Shown here piece after piece: positions 1-8,482 of a stretch of 64,000 bases of DNA. A program made the position numbers and the translations under genes. The stretch covers positions 1 to 64,000 of the forward strand of contig JAZOOD010000032.1 of NCBI GenBank assembly GCA_045654805.1, given 5' to 3'. Origin of the DNA: CAZNKU01 sp045654805 (GTDB lineage: Bacteria > Bacillota > Clostridia > Monoglobales > Firm-18). Under the pieces are notes generated by a model, which was not told the DNA's origin, searched no databases, and saw only the letters and a list, made by a program, of their open reading frames with translations. How positions within the stretch are numbered: the first letter of the stretch is position 1; each line of letters opens with the position of its first letter.

Positions 1-219
1 GATAATTGACTTGTCAAGTTCAGGAAAAGTACGACGGAATATAATCTGCTTTGAACCGGGAAATTTTAAAGCATATAAAAAGGCATCCACTATCTGTCCG
101 TATGACTTGCCTCCGCCTGCTGCACCGCCGAATAATACCTCATCAGCCTGAGTTTTTATAAATTTTTCCTGCCTGGATGTTATCTCAATATCTATGTTAT
201 CACCTCCCTTCAAATACAT
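1..219 (-). CDS. Phage terminase large subunit, N-terminal fragment (cut by window edge)
   Basis: Only the first ~73 codons are in the window; the gene continues past base 1. The visible part has the Walker A loop GGAAGGGKSYG about 30 residues in, followed by a conserved segment ending RRTFPELDKSI. This is the typical start of the ATPase motor of large terminases, which package phage DNA into procapsids. No small terminase or other phage gene lies on the upstream (right) side, where uraA follows at once, so this is probably the edge of a prophage or a remnant. The start is odd. The only in-frame ATG (217-219) lacks a ribosome site, while a strong GGGAGGTG site (202-209) sits inside the frame and points at an ATA codon (193-195) that would give I/M-DIEITSRQEKF. 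A mutated ATG start is plausible. The family call is fairly firm; the start is uncertain. Confidence 0.72.
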   Translation of the reverse strand, partial: MYLKGGDNIDIEITSRQEKFIKTQADEVLFGGAAGGGKSYGQIVDAFLYALKFPGSKQIIFRRTFPELDKSII

Positions 220-290
220 AATAACATAACAAAACACGAAAAAGTTGGCAAACTTTTTTGTATAAAAAACTTTAAAAATTGCATAAAAAA

Positions 291-310
291 GGGACGGTAT
301 AAACCGTCCC
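291..310 (-). terminator. Intrinsic terminator of uraA
   Basis: GGGACGG and CCGTCCC form a perfect 7-bp stem with a 6-nt loop, followed on the minus strand by a T-run. It lies 17 bases after the uraA stop codon. Confidence 0.9.
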
Positions 311-326
311 AAAAAGTCTTATTAAA

Positions 327-1754
327 TTATTCGTCGTTTCTTGTACCGAAATTTACTGCTGTATCGCCCTGTAAATCTTTACCAAATTCATAATCCTTAC
401 CAGGCAAAATTGCATTTAATACAATACCAAGTATTGAAGCAACTGCCAAAGCAGAAAGAGAAATGGTTGCAGAACCAATTGTAAATGTTGCAGCGCTGCC
501 AAGACCCAAAGCAGATACAAGGATAACAGCCGCAATGATAAGGTTACGGCTCTTTGTAAAATCCACTTTGTTTTCAACAATGTTTCTTACACCAATTGCA
601 GAAATCATACCGTAAAGAATAAATGAAATACCACCGATTACTGCAGTAGGAATTAAGTTAACAACTGCTGCAAATTTTGGTGACAATGATAAAATTACCG
701 CAATAACCGCAGCGATTCTTATAACCTTAGGGTCATAAACTTTTGAAAGAGCTAGTACACCTGTGTTTTCACCATAAGTTGTATTTGCAGGACCACCAAA
801 CATAGCAGACATTGTTGTAGCAAGACCATCACCAATAAGTGTTCTGTGAAGACCGGGATCTGCAATAAAGTTTTTGCCAACTGTTGAGCCTATAGCTGAA
901 ACGTCACCGATATGTTCCATCATTGTAGCCAATGAAATAGGTACAATAGCTATAATAGAGCTTATAATCAAAGATGTATTAGACCATTCAATACCGCCGA
1001 ATACCGTGCCTTCCCACTTAATTGGGACACCAATCCACGCAGCATCCTTAAGCTGATTTAAAGCATCTACAGAAAACAGTTTAAGACTTGGATTACCTGC
1101 GATTGTAATATATTCTGCACCGTCAATAGTAACGTTAGCACCACATATTATAGCCAAAATAGCAGCAATTAAACAAGATCCAACTACACCTAAAAGGATA
1201 GGAATAATCCTTGCCATACCCTTACCCCAAATATTGAAAATCACAACAATTGCCAAGGCAATAATAGCAATAAGCCAGTTTGAAGTACAGTTACTAACAG
1301 CACTGCCTGCAAGACCAAGACCAATACAAATAATAATAGGTCCTGTAACTATCGGAGGAAAAAATCTCATAACCCTATTAATACCAACAATCTTAATAAG
1401 TGCTGCCAATACAAGATAAACAAGACCTGCAAAACCAACGCCAAGACAAGCATACGGCAAAAGCTCTGCATTAGTCATTTCACCATTACCTGCCAAAGGT
1501 GCTACTGCAGCATATCCACCTAAAAAGGCAAAAGATGAACCTAAGAAAGCAGGAACCTTACCCTTTGCAACAAGGTGGAACAACAATGTTCCGAGACCAG
1601 CCATCAAAAGTGTTGTAGCAATGTCAAGACCTGTCAAAAGAGGTACTAAAACAGTTGCACCAAACATTGCGAACACGTGCTGAAAACCAAGAACAAGCAT
1701 CTTTGGTATGCCAAGTTCACGAGCATTGTAAATTGCATCTTTTTGTGTACTCAT
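327..1754 (-). CDS. uraA: Uracil permease (NCS2 nucleobase transporter)
   Basis: A 475-residue polytopic membrane protein of the nucleobase-cation symporter-2 family, which imports uracil with protons. The sequence is almost entirely hydrophobic helices. It carries the family signature NTTYGENTGVLALSKVYDP around residue 320, and the MEHIGDVSAIG stretch that contains the substrate-binding Glu in UraA. The length is normal for the family. The ribosome site GGAG lies 11 bases before the ATG. Upstream is a leader with a PyrR-like hairpin and a terminator, which supports a pyrimidine-regulated uracil importer over a xanthine/urate paralogue. It is monocistronic, with a terminator directly downstream. 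Confidence 0.92.
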   Translation of the reverse strand: MSTQKDAIYNARELGIPKMLVLGFQHVFAMFGATVLVPLLTGLDIATTLLMAGLGTLLFHLVAKGKVPAFLGSSFAFLGGYAAVAPLAGNGEMTNAELLPYACLGVGFAGLVYLVLAALIKIVGINRVMRFFPPIVTGPIIICIGLGLAGSAVSNCTSNWLIAIIALAIVVIFNIWGKGMARIIPILLGVVGSCLIAAILAIICGANVTIDGAEYITIAGNPSLKLFSVDALNQLKDAAWIGVPIKWEGTVFGGIEWSNTSLIISSIIAIVPISLATMMEHIGDVSAIGSTVGKNFIADPGLHRTLIGDGLATTMSAMFGGPANTTYGENTGVLALSKVYDPKVIRIAAVIAVILSLSPKFAAVVNLIPTAVIGGISFILYGMISAIGVRNIVENKVDFTKSRNLIIAAVILVSALGLGSAATFTIGSATISLSALAVASILGIVLNAILPGKDYEFGKDLQGDTAVNFGTRNDE

Positions 1755-1799
1755 TTGTAAAACAACTCCTTCTTCTTTTATAACATCCTTATTCCGGCA

Positions 1800-1900
1800 T
1801 AAAAAAATACTCTTGTCACAAAGACAAGAGCATTAAAACCCCGATAAATATCCTGCCGACGTCTCTGCATCAGATTAAAGATATTATTATTTTATCAATA
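1800..1900 (-). ncRNA. Attenuator leader of uraA, PyrR-type
   Basis: The transcribed leader contains the hairpin CTGATG-CAGAGA-CGTCGG (complement of 1856-1873), a 6-bp stem with a CAGAGA hexaloop. It resembles the anti-antiterminator bound by PyrR in pyr operons; the flanking UCUUUAA and AGGAUA also match the Bacillus binding-loop layout. Downstream an intrinsic terminator (stem CTCTTGTC/GACAAGAG at 1810-1830, then T7) precedes the uraA ribosome site. I infer that UMP-bound PyrR favours termination. I could not draw a convincing antiterminator by eye, and pyrR is not in the window. Confidence 0.6.
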
Positions 1901-1902
1901 AT

Positions 1903-1931
1903 ATAATAGCAGACAAAATTCGACTTGTCAA
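1903..1931 (-). promoter_or_regulatory. Sigma-A promoter of uraA
   Basis: TTGACA (complement of 1926-1931), a 17-base spacer and TATTAT (complement of 1903-1908). This places the transcript start just before the attenuator leader. Confidence 0.8.
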
Positions 1932-1933
1932 TA

Positions 1934-2578
1934 TTAATATACATATAAATACACACAGAAAAATTGCAAAACACTTCCTCCTAGCACAAATATGTGCCAT
2001 ATAAAATGAAAATATTTGAGTTTCTTAACCTTATAAAAAATTATACCTACTGTATAGAGCACACCGCCCATAACAAGCAAAATTAATGCCGTTGCCGGAA
2101 ATGTCAGTATTGACTTAAGCGAAAAAACTATAAGCCAACCCATAATCACATACAGTACCAAAGAAAGTTTTTTCCATCTATCCATATTTATTGCATTAAA
2201 TACAATGCCAAGTGCCATACATCCCGCATTTATCCCAAATATCAACCAACCTGTAAATCCACCTATATAACATAAAGCGATGGGGGTGTACGTACCTACA
2301 ATCAATATAAATATTGAACAATGGTCAAGTATTTGAAATACTTTTCTTGCTCTCGTCTTTGCCAGTGCATGATAAAGACATGAAAGTAAATAAAGCATTA
2401 ACAAACTGCCACCGTATATAGATGCACTTACAACTCCCAAAGCACCTGATGTATGTGATGCCTTAATTATTAATAAAACCAAAGCCGCCACAGAAAGTCC
2501 TGCACCTACTCCATGGGATATGGAGTTAGCTATTTCTTCACCCAACGTCTGTGTTTTTACTTCCTTTATCATTCCCAT
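1934..2578 (-). CDS. Hemolysin III / TrhA-family membrane protein
   Basis: A 214-residue protein with about seven hydrophobic helices, belonging to the HlyIII/YqfA branch of the PAQR superfamily. Family marks are the N-terminal EEIANSISHGVGAGLS, the central LYHAL and FDILDHCSIFILI-like stretch (here FQILDHCSIF), and a C-terminal HFIWHIFVLGGS, which carry the conserved His and Asp residues of a probable metal site. In E. coli the homologue affects membrane-energetics homeostasis; pore-forming 'hemolysin' activity is not established for most members. The start follows AGGAGG by 7 bases. It is transcribed alone from its own promoter, and its 3' end abuts the uraA promoter. Confidence 0.88.
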   Translation of the reverse strand: MGMIKEVKTQTLGEEIANSISHGVGAGLSVAALVLLIIKASHTSGALGVVSASIYGGSLLMLYLLSCLYHALAKTRARKVFQILDHCSIFILIVGTYTPIALCYIGGFTGWLIFGINAGCMALGIVFNAINMDRWKKLSLVLYVIMGWLIVFSLKSILTFPATALILLVMGGVLYTVGIIFYKVKKLKYFHFIWHIFVLGGSVLQFFCVYLYVY

Positions 2579-2629
2579 TTTTCTGCCTCCTAATTATATT
2601 CAAAAACGTTACATCTAGTTTTCAATACC

Positions 2630-2658
2630 ATATTATCACTTTTTTCATACTTTGTCAA
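2630..2658 (-). promoter_or_regulatory. Promoter of the hemolysin III gene
   Basis: TTGACA (complement of 2653-2658), 17 bases, TAATAT (complement of 2630-2635). Confidence 0.7.
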
Positions 2659-2667
2659 ACGTTTTTG

Positions 2668-2696
2668 TTGATTTTTTTATTTGTTTATGATAAACT
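2668..2696 (+). promoter_or_regulatory. Promoter of the DUF1836 gene
   Basis: TTGATT (2668-2673), 17 bases, TAAACT (2691-2696), about 25 bases before the ATG at 2722. It is back to back with the hemolysin III promoter. Confidence 0.55.
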
Positions 2697-2721
2697 GTTC
2701 TTAGAAAAGAGGAGATTTATT

Positions 2722-3252
2722 ATGTTTATCAACAAAGATAATCTGTCCAAAGCATTTGAAAATCTTGAAAAAACAAAGTCTTTGAACACCATACCGTCAT
2801 GGGAGCAATTACCCTCCATAGAACTTTATATGGATCAGGTTATAGTGCTTTTAAACCAATATGTAAATATAAACACTCCCATTACACAGTCTATGATTAA
2901 TAACTATGTAAAATTAAAAGCAATACCCGCACCCGTTAAAAAGAGGTATTCAAAAATTCACCTTGCATATCTTATTATATTCTGTACATTAAAACAAACT
3001 TTAAGCATATCTACCATACAAAAAATTATGCCCGTAGACCTTAGTGAAGAACATGTTATAAAAGTGTATGAGGCTTTTATTAAAAACAGACAAAAATCAC
3101 TGGAATATGCCTCTAATAAACTAAAGGAAATATCAACAAATGAAGAAACAGACAATATAGTTATGCAAATATCAAGTATAGCTAATGTATTTAAAATGCT
3201 TACTGAAAATATTACCCATGATGAAGAAGCAAAAGAAAATAACAAAAAATAA
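2722..3252 (+). CDS. DUF1836 family protein
   Basis: A 176-residue soluble protein. The stretch IPSWEQLPSIELYMDQVIVL near residue 25, followed by MINNYVKLKAIPAP and KKRYSKIHLAYLIIFC, is the hallmark of DUF1836, a Firmicutes family. The 'MINNYVK...KRYS..HLAYL' arrangement resembles the winged-helix DNA-binding segment of MerR-type regulators, so a transcriptional role is possible but unproven. The longer upstream reading frame is discarded because the ribosome site GAGGAG sits 8 bases before this ATG. It is followed by a terminator shared with the convergent histidine operon. Confidence 0.8.
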   Translation: MFINKDNLSKAFENLEKTKSLNTIPSWEQLPSIELYMDQVIVLLNQYVNINTPITQSMINNYVKLKAIPAPVKKRYSKIHLAYLIIFCTLKQTLSISTIQKIMPVDLSEEHVIKVYEAFIKNRQKSLEYASNKLKEISTNEETDNIVMQISSIANVFKMLTENITHDEEAKENNKK

Positions 3253-3267
3253 GGCGTTTTTCGCCTT
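3251..3267. terminator. Bidirectional terminator between DUF1836 gene and histidine operon
   Basis: AAGGCG/CGCCTT stem with a 5-nt loop and T-runs on both strands (T5 after it on plus, A6 before it). It serves the convergent genes on either side. Confidence 0.85.
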
Positions 3268-3271
3268 ATTT

Positions 3272-4078
3272 TTATATATTTCTGTATTCAAAACCTTTTT
3301 TTGTAAGTATCCTGACCTTACCAAAACCACAACCTTTTACATACTCTATTGCCTCTTCAAATGCATATCCCAGGTTTTCGGCATTATGGCAATCAGATGT
3401 AATAACTATATCGCACCCAAGTTTATTAATTTCCTCCAAAATAAACTTTGCAGGGTACGGTTTAGTACGGTATCCTCTTGCAATTGCTCCAGTATTTACC
3501 TCAAATAAAGGTTTATGTCTTGCAATACACCTTGTTGTATCCAAAGCTAATTCCCTGTACCAGTCTGCATTTTCATCAAAATATTTATTACCCTCATTAA
3601 ACTTTGTTACAAGGTCAAAATGCCCGACAATATCTGCATTTGTTTTTTCAACAATATCACGCAGATTATCATAATAACTTTTTACATAAGCCTTATAATC
3701 ACCGTTAAAATATTTTTCAACATTTTCAACCATCATATCCGCTGTGTTGTCAACATCCATAAACACTCCGTCTTTGACTACATAGTGTAGTGAACCTATC
3801 ACATAATCATATTCATCCCCCTCAGACGAATAATAATCCCTTTCAACACCCATTAGAATATTAATCTGCGGATATTTTTTCTTTAATTTTTGTATTTCTT
3901 CTCTGTAAAGTTTTGTACCTTCACAGCTCATACAATATGAGATGTCTACATCCGTATATGAATGACCGGAAAAGCCTATAGATTCAAAACCCATTTCTAT
4001 TGCTTTTTTAACGATTTCCTCAGGCTGATTCTTTCCGTCGCAATATTTTGTATGAACATGCAAATCCGAAAGAATCAT
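3272..4078 (-). CDS. hisK: Histidinol-phosphatase, PHP family
   Basis: 268 residues. Removes phosphate from L-histidinol phosphate, the eighth step of histidine synthesis, in the cytoplasm. The PHP-domain metal motifs are visible: DLHVHTKYCDG at the N-terminus, GHSYTD near residue 38, VGHFDLVTKF mid-protein and ITSDCHNAENLG near the C-terminus. Its position as the last gene of a histidine operon, overlapping hisIE by four bases, supports the assignment over other PHP phosphoesterases. It is the monofunctional phosphatase type, consistent with the monofunctional hisB upstream. Confidence 0.93.
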   Translation of the reverse strand: MILSDLHVHTKYCDGKNQPEEIVKKAIEMGFESIGFSGHSYTDVDISYCMSCEGTKLYREEIQKLKKKYPQINILMGVERDYYSSEGDEYDYVIGSLHYVVKDGVFMDVDNTADMMVENVEKYFNGDYKAYVKSYYDNLRDIVEKTNADIVGHFDLVTKFNEGNKYFDENADWYRELALDTTRCIARHKPLFEVNTGAIARGYRTKPYPAKFILEEINKLGCDIVITSDCHNAENLGYAFEEAIEYVKGCGFGKVRILTKKGFEYRNI

Positions 4079-4722
4079 TTTGTCATCTTCTCCTGTTTAA
4101 CCTTGTGGTCTATAATATGACGAGAACCAAGCTCTTTTATAATATCTTCAACACTTATACCCATTTCCACCATCATAACCATAACGTGATACACAAGGTC
4201 AGAAATTTCATATATAGTTTCTGCCTTATCATTATCCTTAGCAGCTATAATAACCTCTGTACATTCTTCCCCAACCTTTTTAAGAATTTTGTCAATACCC
4301 TTTTCAAAAAGATAGGTTGTATATGAACCTTCAGGCATTTCAGCCTTGCGTCCACACAGCATATCGTAAAGCACCTTGGTTGTAAAGTTATTTTCCTTTT
4401 CACCCAAAACAATGTTTGTAAAGCAGGAATCTGTACCCTTATGACAAGCAGGGCCTTCTTTGTTTACAGTTACAGTAAGCGCATCCATATCACAATCTGC
4501 CACAATACTTACTATGTGCTGATAATTGCCTGAAGTTTCACCCTTACGCCATAATTCCTGTCTGGAACGTGACCAAAAGCAGGTCTTTTTTTCCCTAATA
4601 CTTATTTCAAGACTTTCCTTATTCATATATGCCAAAGTAAGTACATCTTTAGTTTCAGCATCCACTACAATGGCAGGTATTAAACCATTTTCATCAAATT
4701 TTAGTTCGTTTACATTAATCAT
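4075..4722 (-). CDS. hisIE: Phosphoribosyl-AMP cyclohydrolase / phosphoribosyl-ATP pyrophosphatase
   Basis: A 215-residue fusion performing steps 2 and 3 of the histidine pathway. Residues 1-~110 are the HisI cyclohydrolase, with FWSRSRQELWRKGETSGN and the metal-binding DCDMDALTV plus downstream Cys residues in ACHKGTDSCF. Residues ~120-215 are the HisE pyrophosphatase, with KKVGEECTEVIIAAKD. The domain order and length are normal. It sits between hisF and hisK, with its start 12 bases after hisF and an AGGAGA ribosome site. Confidence 0.96.
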   Translation of the reverse strand: MINVNELKFDENGLIPAIVVDAETKDVLTLAYMNKESLEISIREKKTCFWSRSRQELWRKGETSGNYQHIVSIVADCDMDALTVTVNKEGPACHKGTDSCFTNIVLGEKENNFTTKVLYDMLCGRKAEMPEGSYTTYLFEKGIDKILKKVGEECTEVIIAAKDNDKAETIYEISDLVYHVMVMMVEMGISVEDIIKELGSRHIIDHKVKQEKMTK

Positions 4723-4734
4723 ATTTACATCTCC

Positions 4735-5493
4735 TTAAAGTCTTACATTGATGTTGTTATTTTTAAGTTCCTGTTTCAAATCTTTAATTTCTACTTCACC
4801 AAAATGGAATATTGAAGCCGCCAAACCCGCATCAATATCAGGAATTTCATTAAACAAATCCACAAAATGCTGTATACTTCCTGCACCGCCTGATGCAATA
4901 ACGGGCACATTTACAACATCATTAACAGCCTTTAACATTTCTATATCAAAACCCTGTTTTACTCCGTCGGTGTCAATACTGTTTACTACAATTTCACCCG
5001 CACCGTTTTTTTCACCCTGTTTAATCCATTCTATGGCATCAATTCCCGTATTTTCTCTGCCACCCTTTGCAAAAACGCAAAATTTTCCATCCACACGCTT
5101 TACATCAACTGACAAAACTACGCACTGGTCACCGTATTTTTGTGCCGCATCATAAATCAAGCTGGGGTTTTTAATAGCACCTGAGTTTACAGAAACTTTA
5201 TCTGCACCGCACTTTAACACGCGGTCAAAATCATCAAGCGTGTTAATTCCTCCTCCTACTGTAAGAGGTATAAATATTTTGCTTGCAACCTCGGTTAGTA
5301 TGTCAGTAAATAATTGTCTGCCCTCAAAGGATGCAGTTATGTCATAAAACACAAGCTCGTCTGCACCGCATTGGCTGTAAAATTCCGCCAGCTTAACAGG
5401 TGATGAAACATCTGCAAGTCCTAAAAAGTTTACACCCTTTACAACCCTGCCGTCTTTAACATCAAGACAAGGTATAATTCTCTTTGTAATCAT
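4735..5493 (-). CDS. hisF: Imidazole glycerol phosphate synthase, cyclase subunit
   Basis: 252-residue (beta/alpha)8 barrel. Uses ammonia delivered by HisH to convert PRFAR into imidazole glycerol phosphate and AICAR. Diagnostic segments are RIIPCLDVKDGRVVKGVNF at the N-terminus (catalytic Asp), LTVGGGINTLDD, and SVDVKRVDG carrying the second catalytic Asp. The family length matches. The start overlaps the hisA stop by four bases, indicating translational coupling. Confidence 0.97.
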   Translation of the reverse strand: MITKRIIPCLDVKDGRVVKGVNFLGLADVSSPVKLAEFYSQCGADELVFYDITASFEGRQLFTDILTEVASKIFIPLTVGGGINTLDDFDRVLKCGADKVSVNSGAIKNPSLIYDAAQKYGDQCVVLSVDVKRVDGKFCVFAKGGRENTGIDAIEWIKQGEKNGAGEIVVNSIDTDGVKQGFDIEMLKAVNDVVNVPVIASGGAGSIQHFVDLFNEIPDIDAGLAASIFHFGEVEIKDLKQELKNNNINVRL

Positions 5494-6203
5494 TTTGCCA
5501 CCTCTATTGCTTCCTTTAAATCTATGGCACTTGTATATATTGCCTTACCAAGTATTGCACCGTATATATCCATATCCTTCAACGCTTTTACATCGTCTAT
5601 TGAGGATACTCCGCCGGATGCAATAATATTCATACTGTACTTTTCAGAAAGATATTTATAAAGTTCCAGATTAGTACCTTGCATAGCTCCATCCTTTGAA
5701 ATATCGGTACATATAACAGTTTTAACACCGTCTTGTTCCAACTTTTCAAACATTTCGTCACAGGAAATTTGAGAAACCTCTGTCCAACCGTGAATTGCAA
5801 CCATTCCCTCAGAAATGTCTACACCAACAGCAATCCTGTCGCCATACTTTTTAACCATATCAGTAACAAATTGCGGATTTTTAATTGCAATAGTACCAAG
5901 TATTACTCTCATAACCCCTGCATCAATGTACTTTTTAATAACTTCCTCTGTGCGGATGCCACCACCTACTTCAATTTTCAAACCAGTGTTATCTGCAATT
6001 TCCTTTACTATGTCATAATTAGGATTGTTGCCGTCCTTTGCACCGTCAAGGTCTACAATATGCAAATATTCTGCACCTGCATTTTCAAATTCCTTGGCAA
6101 CCTGCAAAGGATTGTTGCCGTAAACCGTCATATTATTGTAGTCACCTCGCAAAAGACGTACTACATTTTTATCTTTTAAATCTATTGCCGGAAAAATATT
6201 CAT
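5490..6203 (-). CDS. hisA: ProFAR isomerase
   Basis: A 237-residue barrel enzyme, step 4 of the pathway (1-(5-phosphoribosyl)-5-[(5-phosphoribosylamino)methylideneamino] imidazole-4-carboxamide isomerase). The N-terminus MNIFPAIDLKDKNVVRLL carries the first catalytic Asp; VGGGIRTEE and ICTDISKDGAMQG carry the phosphate site and second Asp. An upstream in-frame ATG at 6219-6221 would lie inside hisH. The chosen ATG is 4 bases after the hisH stop and has GGAG 7 bases before it, and gives the usual N-terminus. Confidence 0.96.
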   Translation of the reverse strand: MNIFPAIDLKDKNVVRLLRGDYNNMTVYGNNPLQVAKEFENAGAEYLHIVDLDGAKDGNNPNYDIVKEIADNTGLKIEVGGGIRTEEVIKKYIDAGVMRVILGTIAIKNPQFVTDMVKKYGDRIAVGVDISEGMVAIHGWTEVSQISCDEMFEKLEQDGVKTVICTDISKDGAMQGTNLELYKYLSEKYSMNIIASGGVSSIDDVKALKDMDIYGAILGKAIYTSAIDLKEAIEVAK

Positions 6204-6207
6204 AAGC

Positions 6208-6828
6208 CTACTCCATTTCACAAAATGCTTTTAAAATTTTCATACCCACTTCTCCACTTTTTTCGGGATGGAACTGTACGCCATACACATTTTTGTCTGC
6301 AACTGCCGCAGTAAGCTCTGCACCGTATTCCGTAGAAGCGATAAGTGAATCATCACACTTTGTACCGTAATATGAGTGAACAAAATACACACATTCATTT
6401 TCCTCAACATATTTAAACAACTCACTTTTAGGCTTATCTTTGGGGAAATGTAAACCGTTCCAACCAATATGAGGAATCTTGTAATTTTTTGGTACAACAC
6501 CATCCATGGGTACTATGTCACCCTTTATAAGTCCAAGTCCCTTATGCTCGCCGTATTCAAAGCTTCTTTCAAAAAGCATCTGCATACCAAGGCATATACC
6601 AAGAAGGGGCTTACCTTTTTTAACTTCGTCAACTACAACATCCGCAAGTCCGCTGTTACGAAGTTTCTTCGCTGCATCTGCAAATGCCCCAACTCCCGGC
6701 AAAATAATTTTATCTGCCTTTTTAATTTCATCAGGGTCAGATGTTAAAACAACCTCTATACCAATATATTTAAATGAACTGTATAGTGAAAAAATATTTC
6801 CCACACCGTAATCAACTATCGCTATCAT
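6208..6828 (-). CDS. hisH: Imidazole glycerol phosphate synthase, glutaminase subunit
   Basis: 206-residue class I glutamine amidotransferase that supplies ammonia to HisF. The nucleophile Cys is in GICLGMQMLFE, and the catalytic His-x-Glu is in GVQFHPEKSG near the C-terminus, so the triad is intact (a useful contrast with the CarA in this window). The N-terminus MIAIVDYGVGN is typical. It lies directly after hisB with no gap and before hisA. Confidence 0.97.
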   Translation of the reverse strand: MIAIVDYGVGNIFSLYSSFKYIGIEVVLTSDPDEIKKADKIILPGVGAFADAAKKLRNSGLADVVVDEVKKGKPLLGICLGMQMLFERSFEYGEHKGLGLIKGDIVPMDGVVPKNYKIPHIGWNGLHFPKDKPKSELFKYVEENECVYFVHSYYGTKCDDSLIASTEYGAELTAAVADKNVYGVQFHPEKSGEVGMKILKAFCEME

Positions 6829-7416
6829 TTATAATACTCCTTTTGTTGATGGGATTTCATTTTTATAATCCTCATCTATCTTTACTGCTTTTGACATAGT
6901 TCTGCCCAAAGCCTTAAACATTCCCTCAATAATATGATGTGAATTACTGCCTGCCATCTGCTTAAAATGCAAGGTTATATTTGCATTTCTTACAAAGCCA
7001 AACATAAATTCTGAAACAAGCTCTGTATCAAAATCACCTACTTTGGCTGCAGGGATATTTACATCATAGCCAAGGTAATCTCTGCCTGAAATATCTACCG
7101 CACAGGCAATCAATACCTCATCCATAGGAAGCATAATATCACCGTAGCGGACAATACCCCGCATATCACCCAAAGCTTCTGCAAATGCTTTGCCAAGACA
7201 TATTCCAATATCTTCAACTGTATGGTGATAATCTACATTCACATCGCCGTCACATTTAACCTCGAGGTCAAATCTGCCATGCTTTGCAAAAAGCGTAAGC
7301 ATATGGTCCAAAAATCCACACTTTGTATCAATTACACTTTTTCCGCTACCGTCAAGATTAAGTGCTAATTTAATATCAGTTTCAGCAGTTTTTCTGATTA
7401 TTTCACTCGTTCTCAT
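6829..7416 (-). CDS. hisB: Imidazoleglycerol-phosphate dehydratase
   Basis: 195 residues, monofunctional IGPD (step 6). The two metal-binding HHxxE-type motifs are present: DYHHTVEDIGICLG near residue 65 and SNSHHIIEGMFKA near residue 160. The N-terminal phosphatase domain found in enterobacterial HisB is absent, which fits the separate hisK in the same operon. The start is four bases after hisC. Confidence 0.97.
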   Translation of the reverse strand: MRTSEIIRKTAETDIKLALNLDGSGKSVIDTKCGFLDHMLTLFAKHGRFDLEVKCDGDVNVDYHHTVEDIGICLGKAFAEALGDMRGIVRYGDIMLPMDEVLIACAVDISGRDYLGYDVNIPAAKVGDFDTELVSEFMFGFVRNANITLHFKQMAGSNSHHIIEGMFKALGRTMSKAVKIDEDYKNEIPSTKGVL

Positions 7417-7420
7417 TATT

Positions 7421-8482
7421 TCACCCTCTAATAATATTTTTGAGTTTATCTATTAAAATGTCCATTTGTTCTTTTGTTCCAATGGTTATTCTATTATATT
7501 GGCAAATTCTCTCGGCAGTAAAATGTCGCACCAAAACACCGTTAGCCTTAAGCTGTTCATATATTAATTCACCATCTATATTGATGTGCTTTGCAAATAC
7601 AAAGTTTGCCTTTGATGGAATAACTTCAAAGCCCATTTTTTCAAGTTCTTTGGCAGTATATTCCCTTGTTTCACAAATTTTTTTACAATTATCCATATAA
7701 TAGCTGTTAGAATCTATTGCAGCCTCCCCCGCTATCATTGTAAGTCTGTTTATGTTATATGGATTAGTAGAATACTTTATTTTCTCTAAATCTTCAATAA
7801 TCCCCTCAGATGCAATAGCAAAACCAAGTCTTGCACCTGCCATACTGCGGGATTTTGAAAATGTCTGTACCACTAAAAGATTATCATGCTTTTTAGTAAG
7901 GTTATAACAGCTTTCTGCCCCAAAGTCTACATATGCCTCATCAATTAACACCACATTGTCCGGATTGTTTATTATTATTTCTTCAATCTCTGCCAAGGTA
8001 AGTGCAATACCCGTAGGAGCGTTAGGATTGGCTATAACCACCATTCCGTCAGCATTAAAATACTTTTTATAGTCTATTGTAAAGTTATTTTCAAGTGGTA
8101 AGGAATTATACTTTACATTATGCAATTCTGCAAAGACCTTATAAAAGCCGTATGAAATATCAGGAAAATGTGCAATCTTACCATCACCGCAAAAAGCCAT
8201 AAATGCAAAATTAAGTATATCGTCAGAACCATTGGCAAGAAAGACATTTTTACTTGTAACACCGTGTAATTTTGCTATTTTTTCCTTTAACACTTTTGCT
8301 TCAGGATCTGGATATAATTTTAACTTTTCAATCTCACTCTTAGTTATTGCATCTACCACTTCCTTTGAAGGTGGATATGGTGATTCATTGGTATTTAGCT
8401 TTATATATTCCATATCCTTTGGCTGTTCACCGGGAGTGTAAGCATCCAGATTCAGAAGTTTAGAATTTAAAAATCTGCTCAT
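7421..8482 (-). CDS. hisC: Histidinol-phosphate aminotransferase
   Basis: 353-residue PLP-dependent class I/II aminotransferase, step 7. YIKLNTNESPYPPS near the N-terminus, the cofactor region NPNAPTG, DEAYVDFG, and the PLP Lys in QTFSKSRSMAGARLGF are visible. The start codon overlaps the hisD stop by one base (8482), consistent with coupled translation within the histidine operon. Confidence 0.96.
   Translation of the reverse strand: MSRFLNSKLLNLDAYTPGEQPKDMEYIKLNTNESPYPPSKEVVDAITKSEIEKLKLYPDPEAKVLKEKIAKLHGVTSKNVFLANGSDDILNFAFMAFCGDGKIAHFPDISYGFYKVFAELHNVKYNSLPLENNFTIDYKKYFNADGMVVIANPNAPTGIALTLAEIEEIIINNPDNVVLIDEAYVDFGAESCYNLTKKHDNLLVVQTFSKSRSMAGARLGFAIASEGIIEDLEKIKYSTNPYNINRLTMIAGEAAIDSNSYYMDNCKKICETREYTAKELEKMGFEVIPSKANFVFAKHINIDGELIYEQLKANGVLVRHFTAERICQYNRITIGTKEQMDILIDKLKNIIRG

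Noticed and set aside
1800..1900. Purine or xanthine riboswitch for the permease gene
   Set aside because: The purine-riboswitch core junction sequences are absent, while a CAGAGA PyrR-like loop and terminator are present.
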